A DNA stretch of 64,000 nt. Origin: Helopsaltes ochotensis (lineage: Eukaryota; Chordata; Aves; Passeriformes; Locustellidae). Every line of letters starts with the position of its first letter. Position 1 is the stretch's first letter. Positions 52,861 to 64,000 of this stretch are shown one piece after another. The translations under genes were made by a program, and so were the position numbers. Location of the stretch: assembly GCA_013400155.1 (NCBI GenBank), contig VXBM01001600.1:62001-126000 (forward strand), in the 5' to 3' direction. Below the pieces are notes generated by a model. It was not told the DNA's origin, searched no databases, and was given only the letters and a program-made list of their open reading frames with translations.

Positions 52861-54787
52861 GTTTTCTTGTTTTTTATTCCTGTAAATCTGGCTCCATGGG
52901 TTTCAAATAGCTGAGAACAAATGCCAGCATTGCTGGGAAAGGAATGCTCCTGTGTGCTTAAACTTGGTCGCATTTTGCCACCACACAGACACTTGTATTT
53001 TGTGAAGTAGTCTGGGGATTATTCATGTTTGTGTCAGCACCCACAGCAGTGAACACGCGCAGTGATTTTCCCCTCAAAGGGCAATATTCATAGCCCTTTT
53101 GACCAGGTGGTGAGTGCAGGCAGAATTACAGTCTGAGCTCCTGGCACACTGGGAAGAAACACTGCTTTCCAGTTTATTTTGCTGGGTTTATGATCATGTT
53201 CTTCTTCCACATGATGTTGTCCAAGCCTGGATCTTAAAGGTTTTGCTTTCAAAATGCATTATGAAAGTGTAAGGAAGCTGGTTGTCTATGCTGCATGAGC
53301 TACCTGAGTTCTCTCAGTGTCTTGGTCCTTTGAACCACAAGTGACCCCTCCGGTGACTTTGACAACATGCTCAGGACCTTTGCATCGCAGCCCTGTCCCA
53401 GAGTGCAGGAGCATTTTATCTCCTCATTTGTTGTGATTAAGACTGATATTTTAATGAAAATCCCTGCTTTTTCAATTAAAATTAATGTGATGAACTATTT
53501 TATGAAATATCACCATAAAGAAGAGCATTAAAATTAAAACCAGCTTAAGTGGAATAGCCCATAGGCTACTCAGCCTTTTGCCCTATTGGACCTGGTGTAA
53601 CTTCAATCCAGCCTGCTTTTAAGCTGTTGGACTCTGCAGCTGTGAAAACAGAAGAAAAGCTCAGCAATCAGTAAGTCTTTCTCTCTATAGATAATACATA
53701 AATTTTTAAAAATATTGTGAAAATATTGCTACACATTTAAGGGTGGTGGTTTTTTGTATTAGTTTCTTTCTCAATAGAAAAATAACAGAAGTTAACTGTA
53801 TAGATCTTGTGAATGGCATACCTATTAACCAGGTGGTGGAAAAAAACTGAAAAAGCATTTCAGTGAGTTTAAGAGAGAGTTTGTGGGGACAGAAATCAAC
53901 ACATACAAATAGAACAAAGAAGTTTAGAAAAAATAAAAAAATAGATAAAAATTCATATATATTAAAACATCTATAACTATAAATGTGTTAAAAATACTGT
54001 AGAAGCTGTAATAGATCTACCTACCAAGGACCTAATAGTGTTTCTTGGGTTTCAGTAAAGCACTGAAGTGTGAAAAATTCATATTTAAAGCCATGTGATC
54101 TATGTGATTCTCAGAAGCCTTGGTCTGCTTTCCTGCCCTTTTTTTTTCAAGGCATTTATTTTGTTCTGAGTTTGTTCCCAGATTTCTTTTCCTCTTGAAT
54201 TTCATTTTTGTAGAGCCCAAATCCATTCTAGCATGTCTAGATGAGACAATTGTTCACATGGCTTAAGTTTAAATTTAAATTAACCCATGAGATAGACTGA
54301 AGCCCATAGGTGAAAGGAACTCAAGCAAGGGAAGGAACTACTGGGATTAGGGGAGGGACAAAGGAGAAATCCTTTTGTTTACCTCTGGGTTTGTGATTTT
54401 GTTCATCTGTGCATACTTTAAGAAACAGTTTCCCTCTCTGTTCAAACAACTTCCATGTATGAATGAAAAATGAGATTATATTGGCAATTACTGTCTAGAA
54501 ATTCTATCCTGGGAAACCAAAGGAAAAAGTATTAAGAGAAAAAATCTTTAAAGGAAAGATTATAAAGACCAAAACAACATGAAAGTGATTGCTTTCTTTG
54601 GTAGAACTAGAAAATGAATGGATGCTGTTTATTCAATAGTGTAATGTATTTAGTCCAGGTTCTGATGCCTTTACCTTGATTTTAGTAATGATTTTCTGGT
54701 AAAATGCACATTCCCATCAGGATCACAATGGCTGTATATCTTTAGTGAGGGTTTATTATGCTCTTTTTGCCTCAATGTCTCTTGCAG

Positions 54788-55069
54788 TCTGATATGCCAT
54801 GTTCAGCCCCCTCTGTGCATGCTTGTGATGTTACTTTTGTTGCTATGTGCTACAACTCAAGCTATCAAGAAAATGACTTATTAAAGTTGGCCCAAGCGGT
54901 CAGAAGGGAAATGTGTCCAGCACAATGGATGTATTTGGGCAGTGACATACTTGACAAAATCTGGATGCTGCATCAGAATAAGGACAGCCCTTGGCCCCAG
55001 GGTTCAGCTGGCTGGCATCCAAAGCCTGGTTTGGTATGGCACAGATTTGTGGTCTTGACTCAATTTTAA
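54788..55069 (+). other. Unrecognised exon-like open segment
   Basis: After the acceptor-like tctcttgcag, a phase-0 frame stays open for 93 codons to TAA at 55067, starting SDMPCSAPSVHACDV. I do not recognise the protein; it has six Cys, several Trp and no repeat or membrane segment. No ATG-based promoter context and no nearby AATAAA is visible. It could be an alternative MLIP 3' exon (phase fits the exon at 43375), part of a non-coding transcript, or a chance open frame. A CR1 fragment follows about 180 bp downstream. Confidence 0.25.
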
Positions 55070-55249
55070 CGAAAAAATCACTTAAATGTCAGGGAGTTCA
55101 CAAGCTAAAGCTATGCAAAATGAGAAAAGTAAAAGCACAGAGAGAAGGATTATGTTAGGATGGTAAGAGTAGCAACTTGGGGATAGAAAAGGAAAGAAAA
55201 GTCTATACCTTAAGGTATAAAAAATCCTTGAAAGCAGAGAATCAGAAAG

Positions 55250-55660
55250 TGGCAACTGGGCAGCACTGGGGATCAGCCTGTTGAAAGGATTAAATTCCTA
55301 GAAGCAGCTGAGGGAGTTGGGGGTGTTTAGCCTGGAGAAAAGGAGGCTCAGGGGAGACCTCATCACTCTATGAATACCAGAGAGAAGGTTGTAGCCAGGC
55401 AGAGGATCAGTCTCTTCTTCCAAATAGCAGGCAATAGGATAAGAATGGCCTCAGTTTGTACCAGAGGAGGTTTAGATTGGATATTATTTCTTCACTCAAA
55501 GGGTGGTCAAGCATTGAAATAGGCTGCGGAGTTTAGGGGTGGATTTACCAGGCCAGGCTGGGTGTGTGGATGTAGCAGTTGGGGACACGGTTTAGTGGAG
55601 AGTACAGTGATAGACTTGGTGATTTTAAATGTCTTTTCCAAAATTAATGATCCTATGAGT
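55250..55660 (+). mobile_element. CR1 3' fragment
   Basis: TTTAGCCTGGAGAAAAGGAG, TCAGGGGAGACCTCATCACT, GGAGGTTTAGATTGGATATT and AAGGGTGGTCAAGCATTG are a clear CR1 3' region. Confidence 0.93.
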
Positions 55661-56277
55661 CCAAGATTCACTGGTGGGATCAAGTAGGAGGACACAATTA
55701 CGATGAAAACCAATATGTGCATAAATTCCTTGCAACACCAGCACAATACTTTCTGAGAGCTCATGCTGTCAATGAAATACAGTATAATCCTTCATCTCTG
55801 ACTGGTTGATGAGGTTTGGGATTGGCAAGTTCACAGTAAACATCACCTCTCTGAAGCTAAATGCAGCCATGCACAAGTTAATATGTTCACAATAGTCTGC
55901 ACTGATGGCATGACAAAGGTGGCCATGTGGTCCATCCTATATTGGGGTCACTGACAAAATTTCAGTATGACCCACAATGACTGCTGCTACCTGTTCTGTA
56001 AGTCCTAGTGAAACACCCGTAAGGAGAGCACCTGCAAATGTATGACTACATAGACACTGTGCTGGTTCATGCACAGCATTCTCCATTCTTCACAGGCTTC
56101 ACTGGGCTGAGCCCAGACTGGGCTGACCGTGACACAGCACAAGAGAATGGCTGGCAAGAAGAATGAGATGGCACCTTCTTCCTCCAGGTTGACCAAGTGA
56201 TGCAGCTGGCACGGGAAATATACATGGTCAGTTACTGTGGTGGGTAGAACAAAAAGGCTGTGAGACCATAGAAATCA

Positions 56278-56345
56278 CATAATAATAATGATAATAGTAA
56301 AAATAATTATGATAATGATGATGATAATAATAATAATCATCATCC
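56278..56345. repeat. ATA/ATG-rich simple repeat
   Basis: Imperfect AATAAT/GATAAT repeat; low complexity, no gene. Confidence 0.85.
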
Positions 56346-59175
56346 ATGTAATGTATATATGTAACACCTAAAAGTAATTTGCTTTTACCTGTGGTTGTTG
56401 ACTCTGAACTCTTGGGCATTAGTGTGTGTGCATCTCTGTGTGTGAGGAATGGGATTGCTTTGGCATGAACAGTTCGGGTCAGTTGCTGTTCCTCTACCTC
56501 TGGCCCTAAATCTGTTGATTCAAATATCTGATGATTTGGGAGAACTGGTATCAGAGACTGTGAATAATAAATCACATTGTGACAGGACTCAGACATCTGA
56601 TGAAATCTGGCATGTAAATAACCATTATTCTGAGTCACATTTAACTTGGATTAGCATCATAAGACTTGAGATAGGCAGACCTGAAATTTTGAATTAAAAG
56701 TGTCACTGCTTACTACCACAGTAACAACCACAGCAGTAAGCTACCATGCTCTTGCCAAACAGGGTGAAGGTACTCCCATTCCCATGCCTGCTCCAAACAT
56801 ACATAGACTGAATTGACCGTGAGAAAATCACTTTAACACACAACTTGTCTCTGCATAAACACATCTAGGAACTAGTCATTCACAAATCGGGAGGATGAAT
56901 CCTATTCCACCACAAAGGAGAGAGGATGCATTGTGGGATAATTGACAACTTCCACTACATTGCAATCATTAATAAAAAAGATTAGTAAGCATAAAGTCTT
57001 GTGGCCATTAAAAATCAGTGATGTGTTCTGTGCCAGGAGTCACCAGTTAAATTTCCATTTGAATTCAACGAAATGGGTGGACGGTATGTTTGGAGAGTTT
57101 AAACTGAAGATAAGTAATTACTTGGATTCTCTGATGCATTGAGTTGTGCCTCCTGGCAAATGACTCACCTGGGGGTCTGACATTGTGATCTCTTCTGGCT
57201 GAGTATCCCTTCATTTTCCTGGCATAAGGTCATAGCGCTGCAATTCTCCCTGCACAAGGCTTGACTCCAGTTTCCTTGTGTCAGCCAGGAGAAGGGAAGG
57301 TGTTATGGTTGTCTGATGGGGCGGGCTCTGCTGTCCATCCTGGGAATCACCTTCAGCACCAAGAGTCTTGCCAGCCTCTGTTATCCTACCCTTCTCTAAA
57401 GGTGATGAGATTTTTATGATGCCCAGTAGATTCAGTCAGACAAATTAGGACAACTTTTAAAAGAAAGGTTGTGAAATAACTCTGGTCCAGCTTTAAAGAG
57501 GTTCTTGGACATTTTAATGTCTGTTTTATTTTTCAAATTTGTTACTCCATCAATCATTCAGTGGCATTAATATTTGAATTTCTGCCAAATATGTAGTATT
57601 TCCTGAAGCTCAAGTGTAAACATCAAGAACTGCTGAAAGGGGAACTAGAAAAACATTTTTGCACTTAACTGTGCCAATTCAAACTAGTACTAGGATCCTA
57701 ACTTAAAATCTTAGGACAGCTGTTATGCTTAGAACAGGCTAATCTTCAATGGAGAAAAAGAATCACATCAAGCTGTTTTTAAATTGTTACAGATAATTCA
57801 GTGCATGCTTTCTCATAGTGAAAACAGAGCTGCTTGGCATACAGAGGAAAATAATAATAAAAAAAATCTATTTGCTGAGGTACAATGGAATAGTTTCATG
57901 GGGTTTTTTAAGGTTTGAACAGAATCCGTGAAGTGGGAAAAATGGGTTATATCAACTTTGTTGCAAAACAAAGGTGCTTAGAACACAAGTAGATTTTTGT
58001 GTTCCTTTAAAAGAAATCTAACTCCTGTGTAAATGATTTCCTTGCAAAAATTCCTTGTCTCTGGTTTATCATCATCAGGTCTTTAAAGTTAAAAAGAGAT
58101 ATGCCTATTCACTTAATCTGACTGACAGACATTTACCACATATTCTTTCTTATGTGTTCAGAGCAAAGAGATAACTAGATAAAAATATTTCTGAAGATTT
58201 GTAATACAAAGGAGATTTGAATTTTGTTAATGTCAGTGCAAATCAGAGGTCATTCACTTGGAGCTGACAGAGCTGCATAGACGTAAGGAAAAGAAATGAA
58301 TCATAATTTCCAGAGAGCACTTCACTGTTTCCATTAACATATCCTTTCTCATCTCCCCTATATTTGTTGCATCATTGCAGTCAGTGACAGAATTAAGGTT
58401 GTCCAGATTTTTAAATTATGAACAATAATAAAAAATGCAGAGCAAATTTGAAGGTTAAAATTTATGTTCTATTAATGTGATTGACAGTGATTGCCTATTG
58501 CAGACCTTGGCCTTTATGTTATCTCTCACACAAGAGATTGTCTGCAAGAGAGAAAAATAAAAATTGTGTGGTCCGATGTAATTTTCCCTCATCTGCAGCT
58601 CCTTAGTTGTGACAAGGACATTGTAGGAGGCAGGTCCAATAAAAGCACTGCTGGCAAGAAATTGTATTGAAGACTTCAATATTTGGATCACAAGCCAAAT
58701 ATATAAACATGTACACACTTAGCCTCTTAATGTCTCTACCATTCATGGCAATGCATCCACACTGGCTGTGCTTTCAAAAATAGCTGCTCTTAGATGCTAT
58801 GCCTTTCCAAGCAGCCCAGATGAAGTCACAAAGGGAAAAATCCCCTTAATTCCCTAGTAAATGACCCACCATCAGCTTCTCCAGGTTCCTCTCACTTACT
58901 AAGAAATGGAGACAGAAGGATGACAGGTTTTTACCTCTGCTTGTTCAGCTTTGGAGACTTAAATTATCTTGTTCAGATTTGAAATTGTGTGTGGTGTTTT
59001 TTATTCCAGTTAAGCCTTATGTGCTATCTCTGATAGGAACTTCAAAGTTCTTTGGTACTTTTTTATGAATCTTTTTTGGCAACTGTACCATGTATATTTC
59101 TTTAAGTTCTCTGTTCAAAAACCTGGAGATCACATATTGAGTAGCAAAGGCTGTTAGACTTATCCTTGATATCTG

Positions 59176-59176
<1 letters not shown>

Positions 59177-59213
<37 letters not shown>

Positions 59214-59229
59214 CTTTTTTTTTTTTTTT
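59177..59229. repeat. Poly(T) tract, ~52 nt
   Basis: T37-C-T15. It could be the minus-strand poly(A) of an old retroposed sequence, but no parent sequence is recognisable next to it. Confidence 0.95.
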
Positions 59230-59363
59230 GTGATATATAAATACAGCCATTTACTTTTTAAATAGGAATGAGCACTCATCAGTAGGCATTTATTATGTTA
59301 ATTAGGATGACAGCCAAGTTCATTTTGACTGCAGAAATGCAAACCTTAAAAGAATAACTTTGA

Positions 59364-59418
59364 GTAATAGTTATTACTATTACTGAATAGTCAGGTGATA
59401 TTACTGAATATCACCTGA
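59364..59418. repeat. Two adjacent perfect hairpins
   Basis: An 8-bp stem (GTAATAGT/ACTATTAC, loop TATT) is followed by a 12-bp stem (59391-59402 with 59407-59418, loop ACTG), about 0.65 kb upstream of the TINAG start codon. Confidence 0.88.
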
Positions 59419-59878
59419 TTTTTTTTCTGAATTTGCCCATAGTAAAACAAGTGAAAAGAGTGAAGCATATAAAGCTAAGCTAGAATCACTGGAAATAACA
59501 TTGAAATGGGGGATGCAGGATAAGTTTACTACAGTGACGTCACCCTGCTTATCAGAAAGGAAAATTTAGATGAGATACAATCTAAATGTTAAAGGTTTTC
59601 TAATCATGTGGAGAACACGCTGGTTATAGGTACATGAAAAGAAAGAGAGCTTCTTTTCACACCATGTACTCATTCCTCACATTGTTTTGATTTTAGAAAT
59701 CTCGAGTATAGAACTAAAATACTGCATCATGTATATTTTGTATGTGTTGAAACTTCGCTATAAACTTCTTCACTTGCAAGAGATCACACCAAAGTTTCAT
59801 AATGATGAATACATAGTTGTGGCTCTGTTTCCAGTAGCTCAGTATCTTGGGCAAATAAATCGATTTACAACATATCTG

Positions 59879-59891
59879 ACTAATAATTAAC
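59879..59891 (+). promoter_or_regulatory. HNF1-type palindromic site upstream of TINAG
   Basis: ACTAATAATTAAC matches the HNF1 consensus GTTAATNATTAAC at 11 of 13 positions, including the whole TAATNATTAAC core. It lies about 155 bp before the TINAG start codon. HNF1A/B drive many proximal-tubule and intestinal genes, and TINAG is mainly expressed in kidney tubule and intestine, so a promoter role is plausible but inferred. Confidence 0.55.
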
Positions 59892-60045
59892 GCACGCAGA
59901 GTCTTGCTAGAAAACTGTAGTCTGCAGCTTTCTGTTCAGATTTCTTTCTGATTGCTAACTGGAGGTACTATATCTAGAGTAAAGGAACATTTGATGAGAA
60001 AGCGAAAGACAACAAGCCTCAAAAAAGGCTTCTAGAGGCACAAGA

Positions 60046-60412
60046 ATGCGGCGCAAAATTCAGGTATTGCTCTTATATTGCATTGCCATTGAAGTTTCAA
60101 CGGCAAAACATCTTGATTCTGGAAGAAATGTCCGCCAGGGACTTTACTCTCTAGAAGACAGTTCTGCTAAGTGGAACAGGATTAAAAGGAGTCTGTATCA
60201 GGGAAGGTCCTGCAGGATACGAGGCTGTTGCACGGGAAGAGATGATGACTGCAGCTTTACCATTGCCTCCAGAGCAGCTATATGTTACTGTGACCAGTAC
60301 TGCACCTCAGGCTCTCCTGGGCCTGTAGACTGTTGTGCTGACTACTGGGATGTCTGCAACCACCCTGTGGAGCCCACCAGGTCAGAGGAGCCTTGGCCTC
60401 CTCCAGCATGGG
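60046..60412 (+). CDS. TINAG: TINAG first coding exon (signal peptide + somatomedin-B-like domain)
   Basis: ATG at 60046 (A at -3) opens 122 codons plus one base, ending at donor TGGG|gtaagt in phase 1. Residues 1-20 form a signal peptide (hydrophobic core 7-15, likely cut after STA-20). RIKR at 45-48 is a furin-like basic motif; human TINAG has RFKR at the same place. Residues 56-104 hold ten cysteines (56, 61, 62, 69, 80, 82, 86, 96, 97, 104) in a somatomedin-B-like pattern, with GCC-GRDDDC and CYCDQYC matching human GCC-DRDDGC and CYCDKFC. TINAG is a secreted basement-membrane glycoprotein of kidney tubules that binds laminin and type IV collagen. Its C-terminal half is an inactive cathepsin-B-like domain, encoded beyond this window. 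Phase 1 fits the Gly that begins the next human segment (GCFKDG). Paralogue TINAGL1 is less likely, because gene order next to MLIP is that of TINAG. Confidence 0.93.
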
Positions 60413-63400
60413 GTAAGTAGAGAGAAAATGCTCAGTTAGATTTAGTGCATCACAGTGAAAAATACACGTAGAAGTGGAATTTCTGATTAGTGTCTAGAGT
60501 GTATAAATCCTGAAAATGTGACTGAAGACACAGTGGACGAAGACACTGAGTTATGAAACTGGAGTGAGAATTATACTTGCTGTTATTCCTTTGTCTCTAG
60601 GACATTAGCATTGATTTGATTGTATTTCTCTTGGACAGAACCTCTGTTTTACTTGAAACTTCTCAGAGAATAACCTCATTGGGTCAAAAGTACTATAAGC
60701 TGAAAAATTTCAATAGGGTTCCACAGACTAACATGAGATGAACAGCAAGCTCTAAATATTTGTAGCCATCAGTACAAAAAAATCATCAACAAAACTGAGG
60801 GTTATCCTGAATGGCGCTGAGGTGTTCTGCAGTGCTTTTGATGCAGCATAGCTTTCCTGTGGGACACTGTTTTTCTGGCAACTGCCCAGGTGCGGGACTA
60901 AATGAAGGGATGTGCGTAGAACAAGGAGTAGGTAAAAAGATATGTTTAGAACAAGTATTTGTGGCATATTTTAGTTTCTTACAAGTTAGTTTGCAGTGGA
61001 AGTCCCTCCAGGACTGCTCTAAACTAAGTCTAATTATTTTTAGTACTAAAGAGTGGAAAAAAAAGATTTTCAAAAAGCTGGTCCTCCCTTGGCTTTTGAG
61101 TAGGACAAATTTCTGGTGAAGAAAACTCAGTATTGTGGATTTTAAGACTTCTTACTGTCAGTACACCAAATCTGGCCGAAGATGTAGAGAATGTACCAAA
61201 GTTTCAAAAGCCTAAAATCAACAAAATACTACAGTGACTTTTAAAAATTAACTGTCTCTTTGCAATAACCTTGCTGCTTGCAGCTCAGCCCTCAGAACAC
61301 AAACTCTTCATGAGGCTGTGCTCTTTGGTGTACAGGCAAACTCTGATAAGTGGGAGTGACAGAAATGCTGCAAAACAAATTTTATTTTCCAAAGTGTTTC
61401 TAACCATTTAAAAGTATGTTCTAGGGCCCTATGTAAATAAAGACTTTTAACATTATTTTTATTTGGTGCAGGGGTGTATATTATTTTTGACATGGGGTTT
61501 CTGTTGCAAGCTCTACATAAATATTGTAATTGCATTTCTGACCAGAGCTGAGGGCTGGTGAGTCTACTTTGGCAAACTGTCTCATGGAATTGAATCACTA
61601 CAAAACCAGCAGCACTTTGCCACATGGTGACTGCCACAAGCCTACCTCTAAAAGGTGGAAGTGTAACAGAAGTTTTACATAAAGCAATGGGTGAGGGGTA
61701 ATATTTTTGCTGCTATCTTAATCCAACTTTTTGCTTTTGTGTTCGCTGTTTTGTAACTCCTAATATACTTGACTGAGGTAGCAATTAGATTTACAGTAGC
61801 TTTATTCATCCTATAGATGATCTTGTTTTATTTTTTAATATGTCATCTCACAAAAAATCCTGGTTCTCTGATCTTTAAAGTGCTGGAAAATCTGCAAGTT
61901 TTAAAAATCTCTTTATTGGATATTCATTATGTAAGTAATTTACAGGGTAAAAGATGAATAATAAAGCCAAAAATAAAGCATGGGGGAAAAAAGTAACAAA
62001 CAAGGCCATCTCTAAAAATCTTTCTAGAACTGGAATATCTGAGAAATTGAAATGAAAAAAAGGAGGAACAAGTAGGACTAAATGCCTGAAGATTAAGCAA
62101 ATTAGGAAGCATAATTAGAAATGACATAAGTATGTTAGCTGACTTCTAGCAACTGAGACTACACTTCTGCTTTAGGCTAAGAATTATTTAAGCACTTGAA
62201 GACTACATATGCCAAAGTACATTTTACCTGGAAGATCTTAATCTTTTGGTTCAAAGGTTTTGCTCTCAGAGCCTCCTGAATCATAGCTCTTTAAATAAAC
62301 CAGCAAACTAAAGTGCTTTACATGGGCTGGAATGTACAGCAATAAAACTTCTCAGTGGTTTATTTCTGGATCCCCACATATTCACTGACAGAGTACAGCA
62401 GAAACAAACTACACTGTGACTTCTTCCATGGGTATGCACCATGCTGGGGGTCAGTAGTGATTTAAATGTGTGGAACTGCTTTGAATCTGCCTTTATAAAT
62501 CCAGCCTTCAGTTTTTTTCTATGGCTTTCATGTGTAGCTTCAGAAGAAACTTCACATTCCTGCCTTAGATACCAAATAGAAGTTCAGGGTCTTTTTATTA
62601 TAGTAGTATTTTAAATTTTGTTGTTAGAAGAACTTTTTGAGTTTTATCTCAGGACTTTACTTATTATTTATTTTATCTCTTTGTTTCTGTTATTCTGATG
62701 GTACAAAAAGACCCTGTCAAAATCCACACATTGGGTCTCACCCTGTTGGTGGTGTAAAAGTGACATCCAGTGAGTTTACTGATTGCTTTTACATGATAGA
62801 TATGATGTTACTCTCCACAGGGGAGTAAACCTGAAGATATTTCTGTGAAAAAATATCACACCAATGCTGGAGACAAACGAAATAAGAACCATTAAGGGTA
62901 TATGAATCTTGGACTGTGAAGGAAGTCTCCATTTCTCAAATTCTTTCCATTAATGATTTTCACATCATATAATCCCATTCACAAAGTCATCAGGCTGCAT
63001 CTTCAAATTAGTAAATTTCCCAGTTAATGCATTAATATTCCAACCTAATACATTCAGAGCCAGACAACCTCACAGTATTCTCATGTGTCTTTTATCTTAG
63101 ATATCTCTGTTGTCTCACTGCTGCCTCAGGCAGTACTCCTGGCCTGCAAAATATTAATTTGGCTAGGCTGAAGAAACTGCATGGTGTTAATCTTCAATTC
63201 CCAAAGCATACATCATTATAAAGCTGCTTCTCTACTAGCCTAGGTTTGCATTTATTCTAGGGCATATGCAGTGAGCACTGCCAGCAGAGCTCCAATGAGG
63301 GTCGGTTCCATCTCTCAAATGCTGCATCAACACCTTCTTCTCTTGATATTTTTGAAATAACTTGCATGATCCTCCTTCCAGTTGCTGTCTGATGCTGACT

Positions 63401-64000
63401 TTGTGACATACTGTGACAAACTGTGGCACTATGGTAATTTGCTTAGAGTATTCAGTGAAAAATACCTCAGTTCTTAGCTGAAGTTGCATTGACCTGGGGC
63501 CTCAGACTGCCTCGGTGGGATCTATTTTACCCGGGCTATCTCCCATAGCCAAAACCAGGGAAATAAAGGCATTTATAGTTAATACATCACCACTGCTTCA
63601 CTTCTGCACTTCGTTATGAAATTATGTAGAGCTTGGAGCGCGTGTTTCTGTCCTGGAAACGAAGGAGGTGCAGAGGCTGAGGCGTGTGTGGATCTGGGCA
63701 GACAAACTGCAGCCCTGGCCATGAGGGGCTCGTGGCCTTCCTCACACTCGTGCTGGGGGGACAAGCACGGTACCACGCAAATTTACAAGTCAACACTGTA
63801 CTAAAGCTTCTTGAAAACGGAGAAAAAAGGAGTCCAAGTCCTCTCAGTGGGGGAAGAAACGTGGTGTCTGTGGGCTCACCTATCAGAACAGGCAGGAAAA
63901 CACAGACCTGTGTGATAAATGTGCAAGGTTTGTTATTGACCCAATCCAACACCCTGTGCAGGCATTCTGGATCATTTTTCCACTGTAGCTTTGACAATCA
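60413..64000 (+). other. TINAG intron 1 (to window edge)
   Basis: Searched by eye for the next TINAG exon (human segment GCFKDG...); nothing found. No recognised repeats. Confidence 0.7.

Larger units (their letters stand above)
52861..60045. other. MLIP-TINAG intergenic region
   Basis: Contains the open segment at 54.8 kb, a CR1 tail, simple repeats, the poly(T) tract, the double hairpin and the HNF1-type site. The 53.40-53.55 kb stretch is rich in TAATTA/AATTAAAA homeodomain-like words but is not otherwise identifiable. Confidence 0.65.

Noticed and set aside
55507..56250. Possible degraded processed pseudogene on the minus strand
   Set aside because: Hydrophobic ORF pieces look protein-like, but no family was recognised and the first part is CR1; support too weak to call.
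59017..59250. Minus-strand Lys-rich ORF
   Set aside because: Translation of the poly(T) tract.
59966..59977. TATA-like word upstream of TINAG
   Set aside because: A poor TATA match in AT-rich DNA; without a mapped start site it is not callable.

Overview
The window is vertebrate nuclear DNA from a bird, probably a passerine. It is AT-rich and intron-dominated. Its interspersed repeats are mostly CR1 LINEs, plus two related solitary endogenous-retroviral LTRs, and there is one 898-bp run of N typical of a draft assembly. Bird is inferred from the CR1 load and the LTR style; species cannot be told from the sequence alone. No bacterial genes, operons, CRISPR arrays or tRNA/rRNA genes are visible.

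Two protein genes lie on the + strand, in the same order as on human chromosome 6p12. Positions 1 to about 52,860 hold the middle and 3' part of MLIP (muscular LMNA-interacting protein, also called CIP). I recognise a large Ser/Pro-rich exon running off the left edge (to 568), then short in-frame, phase-0 exons at 5955, 15800, 15948, 16127, 17896, 21836, 27821 and 43375. A likely terminal exon at 52541 ends in two poly(A) signals. From 60046 the first coding exon of TINAG (tubulointerstitial nephritis antigen) encodes a signal peptide, a basic cleavage motif and a ten-cysteine somatomedin-B-like domain. The rest of TINAG lies beyond the right edge.

Everything else is intron or intergenic sequence. 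Repeats are solo LTRs at 8142-9480 (containing the assembly gap) and 19267-20687, CR1 fragments at about 22.9-23.6, 25.85-27.3, 35.45, 38.95, 49.1-49.9, 50.9-51.8 and 55.25 kb, a long AAT microsatellite at 5.0 kb, and poly(T) tracts at 15.65 and 59.18 kb.

The most interesting observations are these. (1) A fossil MLIP exon lies at 32.9 kb: a segment clearly related to a coding exon of human MLIP, but with no usable acceptor, an apparent 14-nt frameshifting deletion and no donor. (2) A perfect 143-bp direct duplication has one copy inserted inside a CR1 element and the other 1.7 kb away. (3) A near-perfect HNF1-type site lies about 155 bp upstream of the TINAG start codon. (4) Several perfect short palindromes or hairpins are present. 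I found no evidence for a new multi-gene system; this is an ordinary muscle-gene/kidney-gene neighbourhood with some unusual local rearrangements.
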